Source of the DNA: Leucocoprinus leucothites
Taxonomy: Eukaryota; Basidiomycota; Agaricomycetes; Agaricales; Agaricaceae
Length of the DNA: 64,000 nucleotides
Assembly (NCBI GenBank): GCA_013368445.1
Contig: JAACJO010000004.1
Span: 1,364,001-1,428,000, forward strand
Direction: 5' to 3'
Part shown: positions 23,647 through 35,621 of the stretch, in pieces
Layout of the letters: each line of letters begins with the position of its first letter
Numbering within the stretch: position 1 is the first letter of the stretch
The notes under the pieces: model-generated
The model's input: only the letters and a program-made list of their open reading frames with translations
Databases searched by the model: none
What the model was told of the DNA's origin: nothing
Made by a program: the position numbers and the translations under genes

Positions 23647-25150
23647 ATGGCGTACATCCTCACTGTAAACACAGGCTCCTCTTCTCTCAAGCTCTCCCTC
23701 TTTGTGCCGACAGAGAATGACGCTCAACCGCTGGTACATCACTTGACTGCATCTATCACGTCCATTTCATCTCCTCCCGCGACTTTTACTGTAAAGCCTG
23801 CAGAACAGGCTGTGAGCACCACCCCAGAGAAGCATGACGATATTCACGATCATTCTGCTGCTTTTTCTCGCTTCTTGGAATTTTTGGAACGTGACTGTAG
23901 CATCGACAAATCAAAGATAGGTCATGTATGTCACCGTGTTGTGCATGGCGGTAAATACGATGAACCTGTTGTCGTCAACGAGAAAAGCTTCTCGAAAATA
24001 TCAAGACTCTCAGATCTAGCGCCTTTGTAAGAAGCCGAGTGTCATCTCATGTTCCTCAGCTAACAGTATGGCACAAGGCACAACGGAGCAGCGCTTTCTG
24101 TCATCAAAGTCTGCTCAGATGCACTCCCGGACGCTGTATCAGTGGCGTACTTTGATACCATCTTCCACAAATCATTACCTCCCCATATATACACATATCC
24201 TATCAACCCAAAAATCGCTCAAGAACGTGGCCTCAGAAAATACGGTTTTCACGGTATAAGCTGTACGTTTCCTGCACCTCCCCCCGACTCAACGCCCACT
24301 TATTGTCCTGTATTCACAGACGCATACATCCTGAACGCAGTCTCAACCCACCTCTCCAAGCCCCCTTCCTCTCTCAACCTCATCCTCCTCCATCTCGGTT
24401 CTGGAGCCTCAGCATGCTGCATCCGCTCTGGCAAATCCTACGACACTTCCATGGGTCTCACCCCCGTCTCAGGCTTACCAGGCGCAACACGTTCAGGCGC
24501 AATAGACCCCAACCTGATTTTTCATTACACGAATAAAGCAAACAAAATCACTCATGATCCCTCATTGGTCGTAGACGTGCCAGTCACGTTGGTGAGTTCT
24601 CAAATGGACATTCAGGGTCGCTCTTTTAGACCTTCGGGTCGTTCTGATGCCATTTTCCTTTCCAGGCCGAAGATGTGTTAAATCGCAAGTCAGGCTGGAA
24701 AGCGTTGTGTGGGACGACAGATTTTGCAGAAATCATCGACAAGGCAGAACTACACAAAGGCGATACAGAAGAACAGAAGAATACATATCGACTGGCATTT
24801 GACATTTTTGTAGACAGGATCCTAAATTACGTCGGTGCCTATTTCGTCAAATTGGGCGGAGAGGTAGACGCGCTGGTATTTTCTGGAGGGATTGGGGAAA
24901 AGAGCTGGCAGTTGAGGAAGGCTGTTAGTGAACGAGCCAAGTGCCTCGGGTTTCAGAGCATCGACGATGCGGCGAATAAGAAAAGTGGGAATGGAGCATG
25001 GGATATCGGGACTGGAACAGGCAAGCGCGTCTTGGTTTGCGAAACGGATGAACAAGTATGTCTCTTTCGATTGCTTCACATACATATTTCTGACCCCTCT
25101 TTCAGTATGAGATGGCTAGGCAGCTATGTGAAGCCGTTTTAAAGAAATAA
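23647..25150 (+). CDS. ACK1: Acetate kinase
   Basis: Five exons (23647-24026, 24078-24262, 24320-24591, 24666-25055, 25106-25150) give 423 residues, normal for the ASKHA acetate kinase family. Motifs are VNTGSSSLKLSLF at the N-terminus, CHRVVHGG, LRKYGFHGIS, LHLGSGASACCIRSGKSYDT, LPGATRSGAIDPNLI and ALVFSGGIGEKSW. It interconverts acetyl phosphate plus ADP with acetate plus ATP. With phosphoketolase on the other side of a shared promoter, the pair forms a complete bypass from pentose/hexose phosphates to acetate. Intron 1 uses the second of two nearby AG sites (acceptor at 24077), which restores DLAPLHNGAA. Confidence 0.94.
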
Positions 25151-25316
25151 TGTGTGCTGAACGATAAAGGCACCGGCCAAAACATCCAAGTAGGCTCAGT
25201 CCGTTCTTCACAACCGATGTTTGGATCTGGTGGCTTGGTATAGCGCATCAAGCAAAACGGACTACTAGTCAGCAAATAAATCATAATCTGCATAAAATAC
25301 TACCATACGGATACAA

Positions 25317-26744
25317 TTACAATAAAAAAGACTCGACATACTCTCTATACTCCAGCGGTACATACCGCACCCACTCCAACTCGTATGCATACTTGAACAA
25401 AAGCCCAATCAAAACCCAGAGCATCAAACTATACAATAACACAAGACCCAACGAAGTACTCCGATCCAACTCTTTATGCAGCCTCGCCGCTTCAACATTC
25501 GTCTGATCAACAAGCAAGACGAGGTGCGATCGTAGATCATTGAATTTTGCTAGTCGCTGGTTGATTGTGCTATTTGAGTCGTTCATGGATGTCAAGTCTG
25601 CTAGTGACTTGGTTTGTTGGTCGAGTGTTTCTTTGAGTGCAAGAAGCTCGGGTGCTATTGGTTCGTCGAGCTCGAGTTCTTCATCGTCGGGTTCGGGTAC
25701 AGGCTCTGCTTCGTGCTCCATGTTTGTTCCTACGTCTACCATGACTTTGGTAGGTAGAGGAACAAGAGCAGGACCAAAGCTAGACACAGTAGCATACGAT
25801 CCCGATAATTCAACTTCCTGAGTAGCATCCTTCTGAGCAACCTCAGCTTCATGAGTCAGCTTCTCATCCTCGTCCACCACCTCCTCAAGACCTCCACTCC
25901 CATCTGGCACCACACCAGCAACAGCATCAGGAGCAGGAGCAAGAGCCTCATCACTCTGCCCACCTGTCCCCATAACAGCCATAACCTTCACCTTCTCCCT
26001 CTCTATCTCCACATCCTGTTTCAACTCCAACACCACCGTCTCCCTCTCCTCCAACTCTTTATGTTTCTTGAACACTTCTTTTTTGTATCCGTCGTTTTCT
26101 TCGCTGAGAAGACGGACGCGGTCTTGGAGGCGGTGGAGTTCGAGTTGGACTGCGGTGAGAGATTGTTCGAGTTCGTGTTCGCGAGGGGAGATTGCTGGTG
26201 TGGTGCCGGGTGGTTGGGAGTCTGTCGGGTTTGCGGGATCTGTGGTGGTTGGGGCTGGAGCTGGGGCTGGGGTTGCGCCAGTATCTCCATCGTTCTGCTC
26301 AGAACTACTGGCAATCGGCCCAGCACGAGCATCAGAAGATGCACGTCCCGACTTGACACTATCAAGGCATAATCAATGATATACTCTTACATATTAGCAA
26401 AAGAAAACCAACCTCGTGCGATCATCACCTTGACCACTACTGCTAAGCGCCGACTCATCAAAAGACGCTCTCGACGAACTCCCAAAAAGCTTCCTCAAAC
26501 TCCCCACTGTATGTCTCCTCGACTTTTTCTCCGGAGAACTAGTAGGAGTAGGTATCGAAGAGGACACTGCAGATCCTTGAGAACGAACGGAACCATTGTG
26601 TTTATGTGAGACACTATTCGATTTCGAAGGTGTAGTACTCGGAGTGGAGGAAGTAGTCATAGTGCTAGTGGTGGTAGTGGCGTTATCCTGAGCAGCTCTT
26701 CGCTTCTTGATCCCATTAGCAGATGGGACGAGGGAAGAAGGCAT
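25317..26744 (-). CDS. Coiled-coil, tail-anchored-type membrane protein, unrecognised
   Basis: Two exons (26413-26744, 25317-26358) give 457 residues. The N-terminal 120 residues are Ser/Thr-rich and basic (KKRRAAQDN, and HTVGSLRKLFGSSSR as a possible phosphorylated motif). Residues about 150-230 form a heptad coiled coil (HELEQSLTAVQLELHRLQDR, then KKHKELEERETVVLELKQ). An acidic Pro/Glu stretch and a second helical segment follow. One strong hydrophobic span (LGLVLLYSLMLWVLIGLLF) lies 25 residues before the C-terminus. The layout suits a tail-anchored tether facing the cytosol. No family is recognised. It converges on acetate kinase with 166 bp between stops. Confidence 0.75.
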
Positions 26745-27158
26745 AGTAGTAGTAGTAGTAGCGGGGTTGTTCAGTTGAAGGAGAAGGAAGAGAACCGACT
26801 TTTTGCGGCGCTTATGTCGCGTTTCTCTGTTCGGTTTACTGCGATTTAATGCGTGTTTGCAGCGTGCAGTATGTCTGAGGTCATGCCTGCCGTTATTAAA
26901 GCCTGGGCAAGCAACATGAGGCACCAACACAAAGAGGTATAGAGTAGGTGCTAAAAATAGCTTGACGCCTAGAATTCTATATTGATCATGTGTCATGATT
27001 AAGTAGCAAAAAGTACAGCAGTTTACAGAGCAAAAAAAATGTTTCCAGTAGAATAAAACAAGAGTGAGAAGAAGAAAAAAGTGTCCCAACAGATCATTAC
27101 AGCTAGGTATACGCTAAATAGTCATAAGAATAGAGAAAATGTCCCCAGTACATAGGTA
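26745..27158. other. Intergenic/UTR, 414 bp between the tail-anchored gene and the next minus-strand gene
   Basis: AT-rich sequence that should contain the 5' leader of the 25317-26744 gene and the 3' end of the upstream gene. A minus-strand frame runs through it from 27089 into the coding sequence, but it is probably leader sequence. Confidence 0.4.
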
Positions 27159-28538
27159 TCAACGACGCATCACTCGCTCATGCAACTCTGCAGCTCGAAG
27201 CTTAGCCTTGAGAAACTCGAGTCTACTTGCAAATCTCGTATTGAGCTCCTCCCTCCGTCGTCTAATATCATTCAACTCTTTCATCGCAGACTCATAATCC
27301 GCCGCTTCAGGATCTTCATCTGCATCATCTAGCATCGTGTTATCGTCCACCGTGATACGAGTCGAATCAGCAACAGTATCAGCATTCGATGAAGATGATG
27401 ATGATGTCCGTTCCGCTAAACTCGCAAGATGATACAAGTTTCCTGTACTTCTTTGACCAAGTGCATGAAGACGACTGCTGGCGCCTGTACTCTGGGTCGA
27501 CGCAGAGGAGACGGAATCGTGGCGCTGGAGGTTCTGTGTATGTGAGGAAGCACGAAAGTAAGGAGAGAGTGGGGAATGTGGTTGAGAATTGGGTCGTTGA
27601 GCAGCATTGCTGTTCCGTGGGATAGAAGAAAGTGAGCGTGAAAGGGATATTTTGGAAGACGAGCCAGAAGCAGCAGAATTAATAGATACTTGGTCCATAC
27701 TGCTAGTGTGTGTACCAGTGGAAGAGGAGGTGGAGAGCTTTAGGGGGTGGTGGGAGTGATGGGAATGGCCACTGCGGTGATTGATAGGATGTGTAGTAGA
27801 TGATGGTGGTGGAAGAACGATAGATGGACGGGCTTCGTGTGCTTGCGCCATTCGCGGCCTTCAATAAGCACATTCACACTCGTAGGTGTGGGTGTATACA
27901 GCCTCCTGGCAGTCTTGTATTGGATCCGTTTGAGCGCAGACAGTTCGAGAGAAGTAAAAGCATCAAGGAGCCGAGAGTGTTCCTCTTCAGTCGAAGTGAT
28001 CAAACCCCTTATAACAGCTGGATTATCGTCCGGCTCAGCCTGTGGAGACTGTGGTTGTTGTTGTTGCTGTTGTTGTTGTTGATCTGTGCGTCTCATAGAC
28101 AAAAGACTAGGTTTACGGTGGTACGACGGGGTGGTGGTGCAAGATGGGACGAGTCCGGCGAGTTAGCAGGGGCTTGTGCGCCGGGTAGTACAGCAACGGT
28201 CTCCTGGACTCCTGGCAGGTGTTTCTTCGAGGAGCGGCCTGTTGCACGGCGAAATAAATTGGCAACACCCAAGGCCACAGAGCCCTTACGGCGTAGTGGA
28301 GGACCTGGGGCTAGTTGTGGCTGGGAGGGTGGGGGTGGGGTGTGCTTAGGGGCCTGAGAAGAGCGTGGTGCAGGTTCAGCTGCATGCTTTTCAAAGAGGT
28401 CCCTGCGAAGGAGCCTATAGTCGTCGTCGCTGGGCGCAGTGAGCAGTAGGAGAGACTGGTAGTGAATAAAACATACCTGATGAGGTGCTGGGCATGTGCA
28501 GCGCCGAGCTGGTTAAGACGATGAGCGAGGGATGGCAT
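27159..28538 (-). CDS. Unrecognised Ser-rich protein with C-terminal coiled coil (last junction uncertain)
   Basis: Exons 28477-28538 and 28117-28429 are secure by phase and start MPSLAHRLNQLGAAHAQHLI, DDDYRLLRRDLFEKHA. Exon 3 starts at 28066 or 28048 (two in-phase acceptors inside a CAA repeat) and carries STEEEHSRLLDAFTSLELSA and RRLYTPTPTSVNVLIEG. The final part (open frame up to 27851, stop at 27159) is Ser/His-rich and ends in a basic coiled coil (MKELNDIRRRREELNTRFAS). These two frames overlap at 27740-27851 and must be joined by an intron ending at 27738, with donor at 27877 (140 nt) or near 27829 (weak GTCCAT), or by an indel. Function is unknown. It is head-to-head with ERG24. Confidence 0.6.
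28030..28083. repeat. GTT/CAA trinucleotide repeat at a 3' splice site
   Basis: On the minus strand, repeated CAA/CAG codons run up to two in-phase acceptors 18 nt apart (after 28067 and after 28049). Splice choice would include or skip a short Gln/Pro tract in the 27159-28538 gene. Length polymorphism is likely. Confidence 0.6.
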
Positions 28539-28586
28539 GAAGGGGCAAAGTCTGAAAAAGGAAATGGCTGTTTCTTGAATCTTGAC

Positions 28587-30145
28587 ATGAATCCACCAAC
28601 ATCCCACTACGAATTCTTTGGCCCTCCTGGCGCTCTCGCAGTCACCCTCACCGTCCCCACCTTTGCTTATGCCCTCTCCTTCTCATGCAATGAGGGCAAT
28701 GCTTGTCTGCCTCAGTTTGACTCCCAGGCCGTCGTAGCTGCCGTCTCCAACCCAGACTGGTGGTTCAGCCTCTGGGACACAGAGGCATCGCTCATGTACC
28801 TCGCATGGTACGCGTTCTGCGTCCTTTCATGGGTTATCCTTCCAGGTGACTGGGTAGAGGGCACCACCCTCCGCGACGGCACCAAGAAAAAATACAAAAT
28901 AAATGGTGCGACATTCCATCTAATATTATTATTTCCACATACGCTCACACTCGCGTCCCTCAGCATTCTCAACGTTCCTCCTCGCACTTGGTATCGTCAG
29001 CGGCATTATCTTCAACTTTGGTCCCCAGGCGTTCACCATTCTCTACGAGAAATGGGTTGGTTTCCTCACCGCGTCTATTCTTATGTCCACGGTACAAGCA
29101 ATCTACTGCTACGCGTCTTCCTTCCGTTCTGGTGCCCTCCTTGCTCTCGGTGGCAACTCTGGTAACATCATCTACGATGTGCGTATCTACCCCTCTCCGA
29201 TCCTTTTGTTCCTCATGTTCTCTCTAGTTCTTCATCGGTCGCGAACTCAACCCTTCCATCGGTTCCTTCGATATCAAATCCTTCAACGAGTTGCGCCCAG
29301 GTCTCATCCTCTGGGTTCTCATCAACATCAGCATGGCATGTGAACAAGCCGTTCGTCGCGGCGGTATCTCCCAAGTCACAGACTCCATGTGGCTCGTCCT
29401 CGCCTTCCAATTCTGGTATGTCGCAGATGGCCTCTACAACGAACCGGCCCTCTTCACAACCATGGACATCACCACCGACGGATTTGGTTTCATGCTCTCT
29501 ATCGGAGATTTGACTTGGGTTCCATTCACCTATTCTCTCCAGGCGAGGTATCTCGCTTTCCATCCTGTTGAGCTCGGTCCCATTAGGACTGCGGCAATTA
29601 TTGGTGTTAATTTGTTGGGTTATTGGATTTTCCGCTCTGCCAATAATGAGAAGAACGAGTTTAGGAACGGAAAGAACCCGAAGAGTATGTTCTAATGTGC
29701 TATTTGCTCAACAGTAATTTGCTCATGCAGTCGGACGATTTAGACCTCAAGTTTATGGAGACTAAACGTGGAACCAAACTCCTTGTTTCCGGCTGGTGGG
29801 GCATTTCACAACACCCCAACTACCTGTACGTTTCCCCACCGCTTTCTTGGCAGATTCTTATATGCTGTTATTCTTCCTAGCGGTGACCTCGTCATGGCGC
29901 TCGCCTGGTCCCTCCCGACCCTATTCGACACTCCCATCACCTACTTCTATGTCTCCTATTTCCTAGTTCTCCTCATGCACCGCCAATGCCGGGATGATGA
30001 AGCCTGTCAAAAGAAGTACGTCTTTCACTCACTTTATGTGGATTGACTCGGGGAATGAAAACTCATGATTTATATCAGGTACGGCGACGATTGGATCAAG
30101 TACAAGAAACTCGTTCCCTCTCGTATCTTCCCATATATCTACTAA
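28587..30145 (+). CDS. ERG24: Delta(14)-sterol reductase
   Basis: Six exons (28587-28905, 28964-29178, 29228-29684, 29744-29825, 29881-30015, 30079-30145) give 424 residues with closed phases. The start NPPTSHYEFFGPPGA is typical of ERG24. Several membrane spans follow, then the sterol-reductase signatures DGLYNEPALFTTMDITTDGF, LLVSGWWGISQHPNYLGD and the C-terminal cluster KKYGDDWIKYKKLVPSRIFP. It reduces the C14=C15 bond after lanosterol 14-demethylation in ergosterol synthesis, in the ER membrane with NADPH. The related C24(28) reductase ERG4 is less likely because the N-terminus and the HRQCRDDEACQKKYG tail fit ERG24 better. Intron 3 uses the acceptor at 29743, not the earlier CAG sites, to keep NPKNLKFMETKRG. 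Confidence 0.92.
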
Positions 30146-30676
30146 GTGGGTGAAATACCCTGCGCCCTTCCCCTTGTGTCTGTCGCTTTCTCTCATCCTA
30201 ATCTAAATGCTGTGATTTTCTATAATTTCTCGTATTATGATACGATTATACTTGAGCTCGTACCTCGTTTCTGTACCAAATCATACGATCGAATTCTCAG
30301 TTTTTGACATTCGATGTGATCTCGGCATTCTCAATTTTAGTTTTCTTTTGTTGCTTACGCGGGAAGGTGAGGTCATTCTAAGCCGTACGCCGGCGAACAT
30401 GTCGACGTCATAGTACGTCAAGTGAGTGTCAAGGAATAAAGGTAACGTCCAATGCATAACAAAAGCACACAATGTCTAGGGAACAAAAGTAGTCTTGAGA
30501 ACAAGAACACAGATCAATTTGTTATAAAATACTACGTGTCCGCTAAGCTAGAATGCCTGTTTCTAGCGAGTAGCTTGTCATCAAGACACAAAACGAGCTC
30601 AAAGAAACAAAACGATCGTCAAGAAAAACAAAGGAATGCCAAAAGTAAAGATCATCGTCGACTCTAGCGGCCGCGC
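30146..30676. other. Intergenic, 531 bp between convergent ERG24 and GH128 genes
   Basis: Shared 3' flank of two convergent genes. No gene, RNA or repeat is seen. Confidence 0.5.
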
Positions 30677-32052
30677 TTAATGGTATTTGCTAATCGCAGC
30701 CAAATAGGCTTTACCGGATTCACTATCCATTCTATCAGTTTTGACCTTTCCAGATCAGGGAAAGTATGTACACTAACCTGAAAACGCCCTTCCGCATCAT
30801 CGGCCAAACGGTACCTAGTCCTTCACCATTACTAAATGCATAAGCATACACTCGACTGTCGTGCTCAAAGTAGTCTACGACTTGATGAATGAATGAGTTG
30901 ATCTGTCCTTGATTCGTGCATGGTGTGAATGCGTTGTGGTCTATTCAAAATCGTTGTTTAGAGGGAAAGGAACGAGAGGACAAGGGGTAACACAGACCGT
31001 TTACGCAGGCAAATTCGGTAACCCAGATCGGTTTACCATAGGTTTTCCAGTAGTGGTCCTAGACGGGCGGGAGTTACTAGAGGTGAAACGAAGCGAGAAG
31101 AGGTGCTCACAATATCCTTCTTTACACCATCAAGGTTGTTTTTATTGACATGAATCGCAGTAAAATCCCAAGGCGTCGAAATCTTGCTCGCAAATTCCTT
31201 CAGCCACGTCTCATCTGCCTGTTCTACACCAAAATCAGCCAAATAATTCAATCACTACAGCCATCTCAGGCCCCACTCACTGCACATCGACGGACTCCCA
31301 ATCATCGTTCCCCTCCTCTTCAACGGGGCAATCAACGCCTCCCACTCTCCCACTCCCTGCTCAACACTCATCCCACTCGACCCACCACCACTCTTACAAT
31401 CCGGCTCTTCGTACCCAAGCGCATATCTCGGGTGGCTGGAACTGGAACTCGAGCTTGACAATCGCTGAAACTCCTTCAACCTCTGCGCATCTGTCGCATC
31501 TGCATGTCCCGATCCCCAAAGCATAGGTACAGCAATAGGTTTCCCAGGTTTAGATGGATTGGCTGACCAGTCATACCACCACCCGATGTGATCTCGGAGG
31601 ATACTATAGGCATCGCCACCTGCTACGCCTGCTTTGATGCCGTTTGGTATCAATGAGAGGGAGGTCGAGGCGGTAGTGCTTGTCGTGAGAGTTCTAAGCG
31701 AAGTTAAAGATGAAGAAAACGAGGATGATGCGAGGTCGCCCGTGTCAGGTGAAAATGCTATTGAAGCAGATGATTCGGCATCGCTATTGCTGTTTGAAGA
31801 AGGCGAGGAGAGAAGGGATGAGTGATTCGGTGTGGGTTCGACATGGGTCGTGGTAGCGTTTATTGCCACAGTTTCAGAAAGGTCTGGTTCTTGGGAGGAA
31901 TCTGAGAGACGAGGGCGACACAGGTTTCGCCGGTTATGAGCAATGTGGGCGTGAGTCGGGTAGTGCTGTACATCGGCGTGAATTGCAAGTGTTGGACCAG
32001 CCGAAGACACTAGCGTGATGAATGCGAGGAAACACCGTTTGAACGCAACCAT
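30677..32052 (-). CDS. Secreted GH128 glucanase (Asl1-like)
   Basis: Five exons (31281-32052, 31111-31223, 30998-31058, 30778-30940, 30677-30731) give 387 residues. A signal peptide (residues 1-23, hydrophobic core CFLAFITLVSSAGPTLA) leads into a Ser/Thr-rich linker of about 110 residues. The catalytic domain then begins at GIKAGVAGGDAYSILRDHIG. The acid/base glutamate is in ALGYEEPDCKS and the nucleophile in KPIWVTEFACV, as expected for family GH128 (Glyco_hydro_cc, PF11790). GSPSMCKQADETWLKEF between them is conserved in fungal members. It should cleave beta-1,3-glucan in the cell wall or in other fungi. The linker should be O-glycosylated. Confidence 0.9.
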
Positions 32053-32571
32053 CGTAGAGAAAAAAGAGAATAAAAGAAATAAAAACAAAAGAGAGCTGAT
32101 GGGGACTCAGCACCTTGCAGCAGACTTTCACTTTATACCTCCCCCCGAATGGTCGAACTTCATTTATAACATCAAAGAAGCACAATGTCGAAATTTTGAT
32201 CCTCGTCCTACCAGGACCGGAGCATAAAATTATTCGATATCCAGGATCCACATTTCTCCATATCTAGTCATATTCCACTATCTCGTCGCCTGATTCGATA
32301 GCGCCAATGATTCGGCTGATCCAAGAGCGAAAAAGGGTCGTAAAGCGCTAGTGCCGCATAGCGACCCACAAAGCTCCTGGTCAACACGTGCCTACGGGAG
32401 AAATACCCCAGTCCTTCATTCGACCATTCGAGTAGTCAAATATGAGTCGCCACAACAGCTACCTCCTCGGACGTCATGTGTCACCAAGTCAGATCCTAGG
32501 AAAGTGTAACGCCCACGCCAGTTCTCCCTCGCGATTGACGTGGGGGACAGTGGTTATCCTTGTTGGCAGGA
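32053..32571. other. Intergenic, 519 bp upstream of GH128
   Basis: Promoter of the GH128 gene and 3' flank of the YEATS gene. A + frame (32442-32753) overlaps the YEATS gene antisense and has no domain features. Confidence 0.45.
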
Positions 32572-35500
32572 CTATGGCTGTTCCATCTTCACTGCGACAG
32601 GCTTCTTGGGAACGTTGTCGCCTTCTTTCTGGCGAGGTTCAAAGGTGGTCCCAATGCTGGACAAGCACAGTAACACTGCTTCATCTGTGCGGTCTCCACT
32701 CCTGCTATGCTTCCTTATTCCGGTTAAGATATGCGCCGGTGTCAGAAGGCTGATGTTGGATATCTGGTCTTGAAGTTCCTTTTTGCTCGCTTTCCGAGGG
32801 ATGGCCTGAGCGATGGCAATGCCTTTTTGCCGCTTTGCGACGTCTAGGCCGGAGAGAACAACGTTGCGAATGAATGGTCGTAGACATAGAGCAAGGAATG
32901 AATATGGAGCCAACGTCGACTCGACCTCGGCATGGGTCTGACCCAATTCATCTAAAGGAAACTCTGATTCACGACTGGAGGGTATCGCGAAACATGGCAA
33001 ACGGAGGGGGTAGATCACTCGTCGGACCTCAAGTGCGAGGTGAGGATCAGCTATACGGACGACGTATTGAGTCAAGGGTGGATCTAAGCTTGTAGAAAGC
33101 TTTCCAGCTGAGTACTGAGTCGAAGCAAGAGCTGAAGATGGCTGTGCACGCTTGACATCAATCGGTCGCAGCTTCACAATGCCTCCATGCTGCGCCGCGA
33201 TCAAGCAGCTAATATCCATGATCGCAGTATGTTCTTCTTGTCGAAGCGTTCCCTCATCCTGGATCCGTTTGTCCAGAATAGACGAATGCAAAGAACGCTC
33301 TAACCCACATAGAGAGCACCACCGAGGACCTAGTTCCCCATCAGCAATTTCATTGGGGGCGCTCAAATTTGCTGTTGCTAGGACTTTGGTATGCGGGCGC
33401 AAATGCCCTTCGTCCCGCATCCAAGAATAGACGTCCGCTGCGGTGAGTGGGGAAAGTTTTGCCGCTTGGTCCTGTTTGACAACTTCGTTAAAGACGTCCC
33501 GGAGTGCACGAGCTCGACCCCACTTGAGTTTGATTAGCCATGATCATCAATCAAAGAAGAAAGATCCTTACCTCAATCGCTTTCCGTCGACCTTCCACCA
33601 AGTTCAAAAGCTGTGATTCAGAGGCCACTAATCTGTAAGGGACAGGTTTCATGCCTCGCCTCCTCTTCACATCTAGACATCATCAGCAGTAATTCTACGA
33701 TTGTAACCGAAGAGCATACCTTGAAGGGTCAGTGGAAAGCGAGGCAGCAAGTCTTTCAGGATATCTACGTACGCCGTTCCCGAGTCAATCAGGAGACTAT
33801 CGACTAATCAATGAACAAGCAAACATACTGAGGGTTCGGGAGGTGCCACCACCCCAATCAGCTGTTGGATTCCCGGCTGGCAGGGAGTCCTCAGCAAGTT
33901 TCCAGAAGGCCTTGAGATTTATGGGCGAGGGCGCCGAAGGAGCTCCAATAACCGTTCTTTTGTCGAGCTCAACATCACAAATCTGCTCTTCTCCTATGAC
34001 AGCAGTGGAACATCGGAGTGGATCAAGCTAAGATTTGACGGTCAGGCGTAGATTTTCTAGAACGAAAGCGATTACATACATCAACCCAATGCTCCAGGGA
34101 GAAAGGCTGTCCTTCCGAGCGATTGGAGGTCTCAGCTCCATTGAAGACTAGGTCGATTCGAGCCAGAAATGGCTCCGAAGCTAGACCGGCGATTACAAAT
34201 GGCGGTGTATTGGTTTCTGGTCTTGAGCACCTAACAACGTCGACCGACGACAATGGGGTGACACTCATACTTCGAAGGATGGTCGTGATGTTTTGGGCCT
34301 GAATTGCATAAGGGAATGGAGATGGGGGATCCAGAGCGTATGACTCACATAAGAGGGTGCATCAACTGTCAACATCCATTTGTGAGAGAAAGGGATCCCT
34401 TTATCTGACAAGTCTTTAGTCCACATCTCACCGGGAAGCACACTATCCTCCCACATACCAGAATCAATCGATAGGCTACGATCTGTGACGACAATCCTTG
34501 TCGTGAAATGAAACCTTGTCATCGCAGCACTAGGTTTTGATCCACTGTCCGGGTTTCTAGTGTCCTCGCAGGATTTCTCTCTGGCCTCCAGACTTAACTC
34601 TCTTGTCTCGACAGTTACTTCCGTATTTTCCTCGATCCCCCGAACCTCACCTCTCTGAGAATACCTCTCCCTTGCGCGGATTGTGCGTTTAGAAGAGCTC
34701 TGGATGAGAGTGTAGACATCAATCGACTCGTCTTGTTCATATACCTTGATACCCCGTCGAATAGGCTCTTTACCCAAGAAAGCTGCAAGGGCGGGGCTGT
34801 CCTCGTGTAGTCCAAGCGTCTTAGTGAGATGAGTAGAGGCAGGGCAATCAGGCGTGGTTTCGTCGTGGGATGGAGTATGATCATCTACTCCGCTTTCGCG
34901 ATAAGAGGGACCCACTGCCATTTCAAATATTGTCCGAAGACCGGGAAGCATTCCACCTGCGCCGACCCCGACCTCTAAGCCATCCTGAACGTTAAGGTCT
35001 GGGTCAGCAATCGCGCATGCCCTCACGCATTCCTCGTGAGTACCCCATTCCAATGCATGTGATATCCGAGCATGGTTCAATAAACCTTGGAGAGAGGTAA
35101 AGGTTGTTCTTGAACAAACGGGGCACTTCAGAATCAGGAGGTCTGGCTCTTGGGCGGGCTTATGACCCGTCGTGATACTTGTAGAACGAATATATAGGAA
35201 AGTTGTTTTGGGATTACGAGGATTTGGGGCCTTGCTCTTTGGCGCTGGGCGCGCATGCAACAACGCTTGTTGCAGCCTGGTATTAGGAGGTGCAGGTTCT
35301 TCTTTGTCAAGGAAGAACTCGACCGACTTGTCGGATGTTTTTAGGGCATCCAGAGCAGCATATCTAAATGAAACTGGCGCGATTGAAGGTGGTTGGGTGC
35401 CTGGAAGAAATCATCGGAATGACAGTGACAATGCAGATGAATCTTAACAGACCTGCCTGTAAAGACTCCTTTAATAACATCGCCCAAGCAATTCGAGAAT

Positions 35501-35621
35501 TGATGGCCTCTGTCATCCTCTGGCGTATTCCTATCTCGACGTTGAACTCAGATGCTGCAAAATGGGAGAAGTTTGCGTCGTCAACTGCAGATCCTTGTCC
35601 TTCATTTTCAGACAGATCCAT
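32572..35621 (-). CDS. YEATS-domain chromatin protein with N-terminal C2H2 finger
   Basis: Seven exons (35453-35621, 34349-35400, 34080-34298, 33829-34027, 33720-33764, 33572-33672, 32572-33522) give 911 residues. A single C2H2 finger sits at residues 149-171 (ILKCPVCSRTTF, LLNHARISH; Cys 149/152, His 166/171). The YEATS domain follows at about 350-470, recognised by the SHKWMLTV strand, the TPPFVIAGLASEPFLARIDL segment and FSLEHWVDLDPLR. The C-terminal 300 residues hold a second Cys pair (RWCSLCGL) and helical segments. YEATS domains read acylated lysines on histone H3; the finger-YEATS combination suggests a YEATS2-like acetyltransferase-complex subunit, which is inference. Intron 4 acceptor (33765) is chosen because nearer AG sites leave introns of about 30 nt or stops. 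Confidence 0.82.

Noticed and set aside
25540..26379. Long + frames across the tail-anchored protein gene
   Set aside because: They are reverse-strand shadows of a Glu/Ser-rich coding sequence with a clear coiled coil on the minus strand.
31281..32052. GYEEPD instead of GxNEPD in the GH128 protein as a damaged active site
   Set aside because: The catalytic glutamate is still present and the EEPDC form occurs in fungal members I recall, so the enzyme is probably intact.
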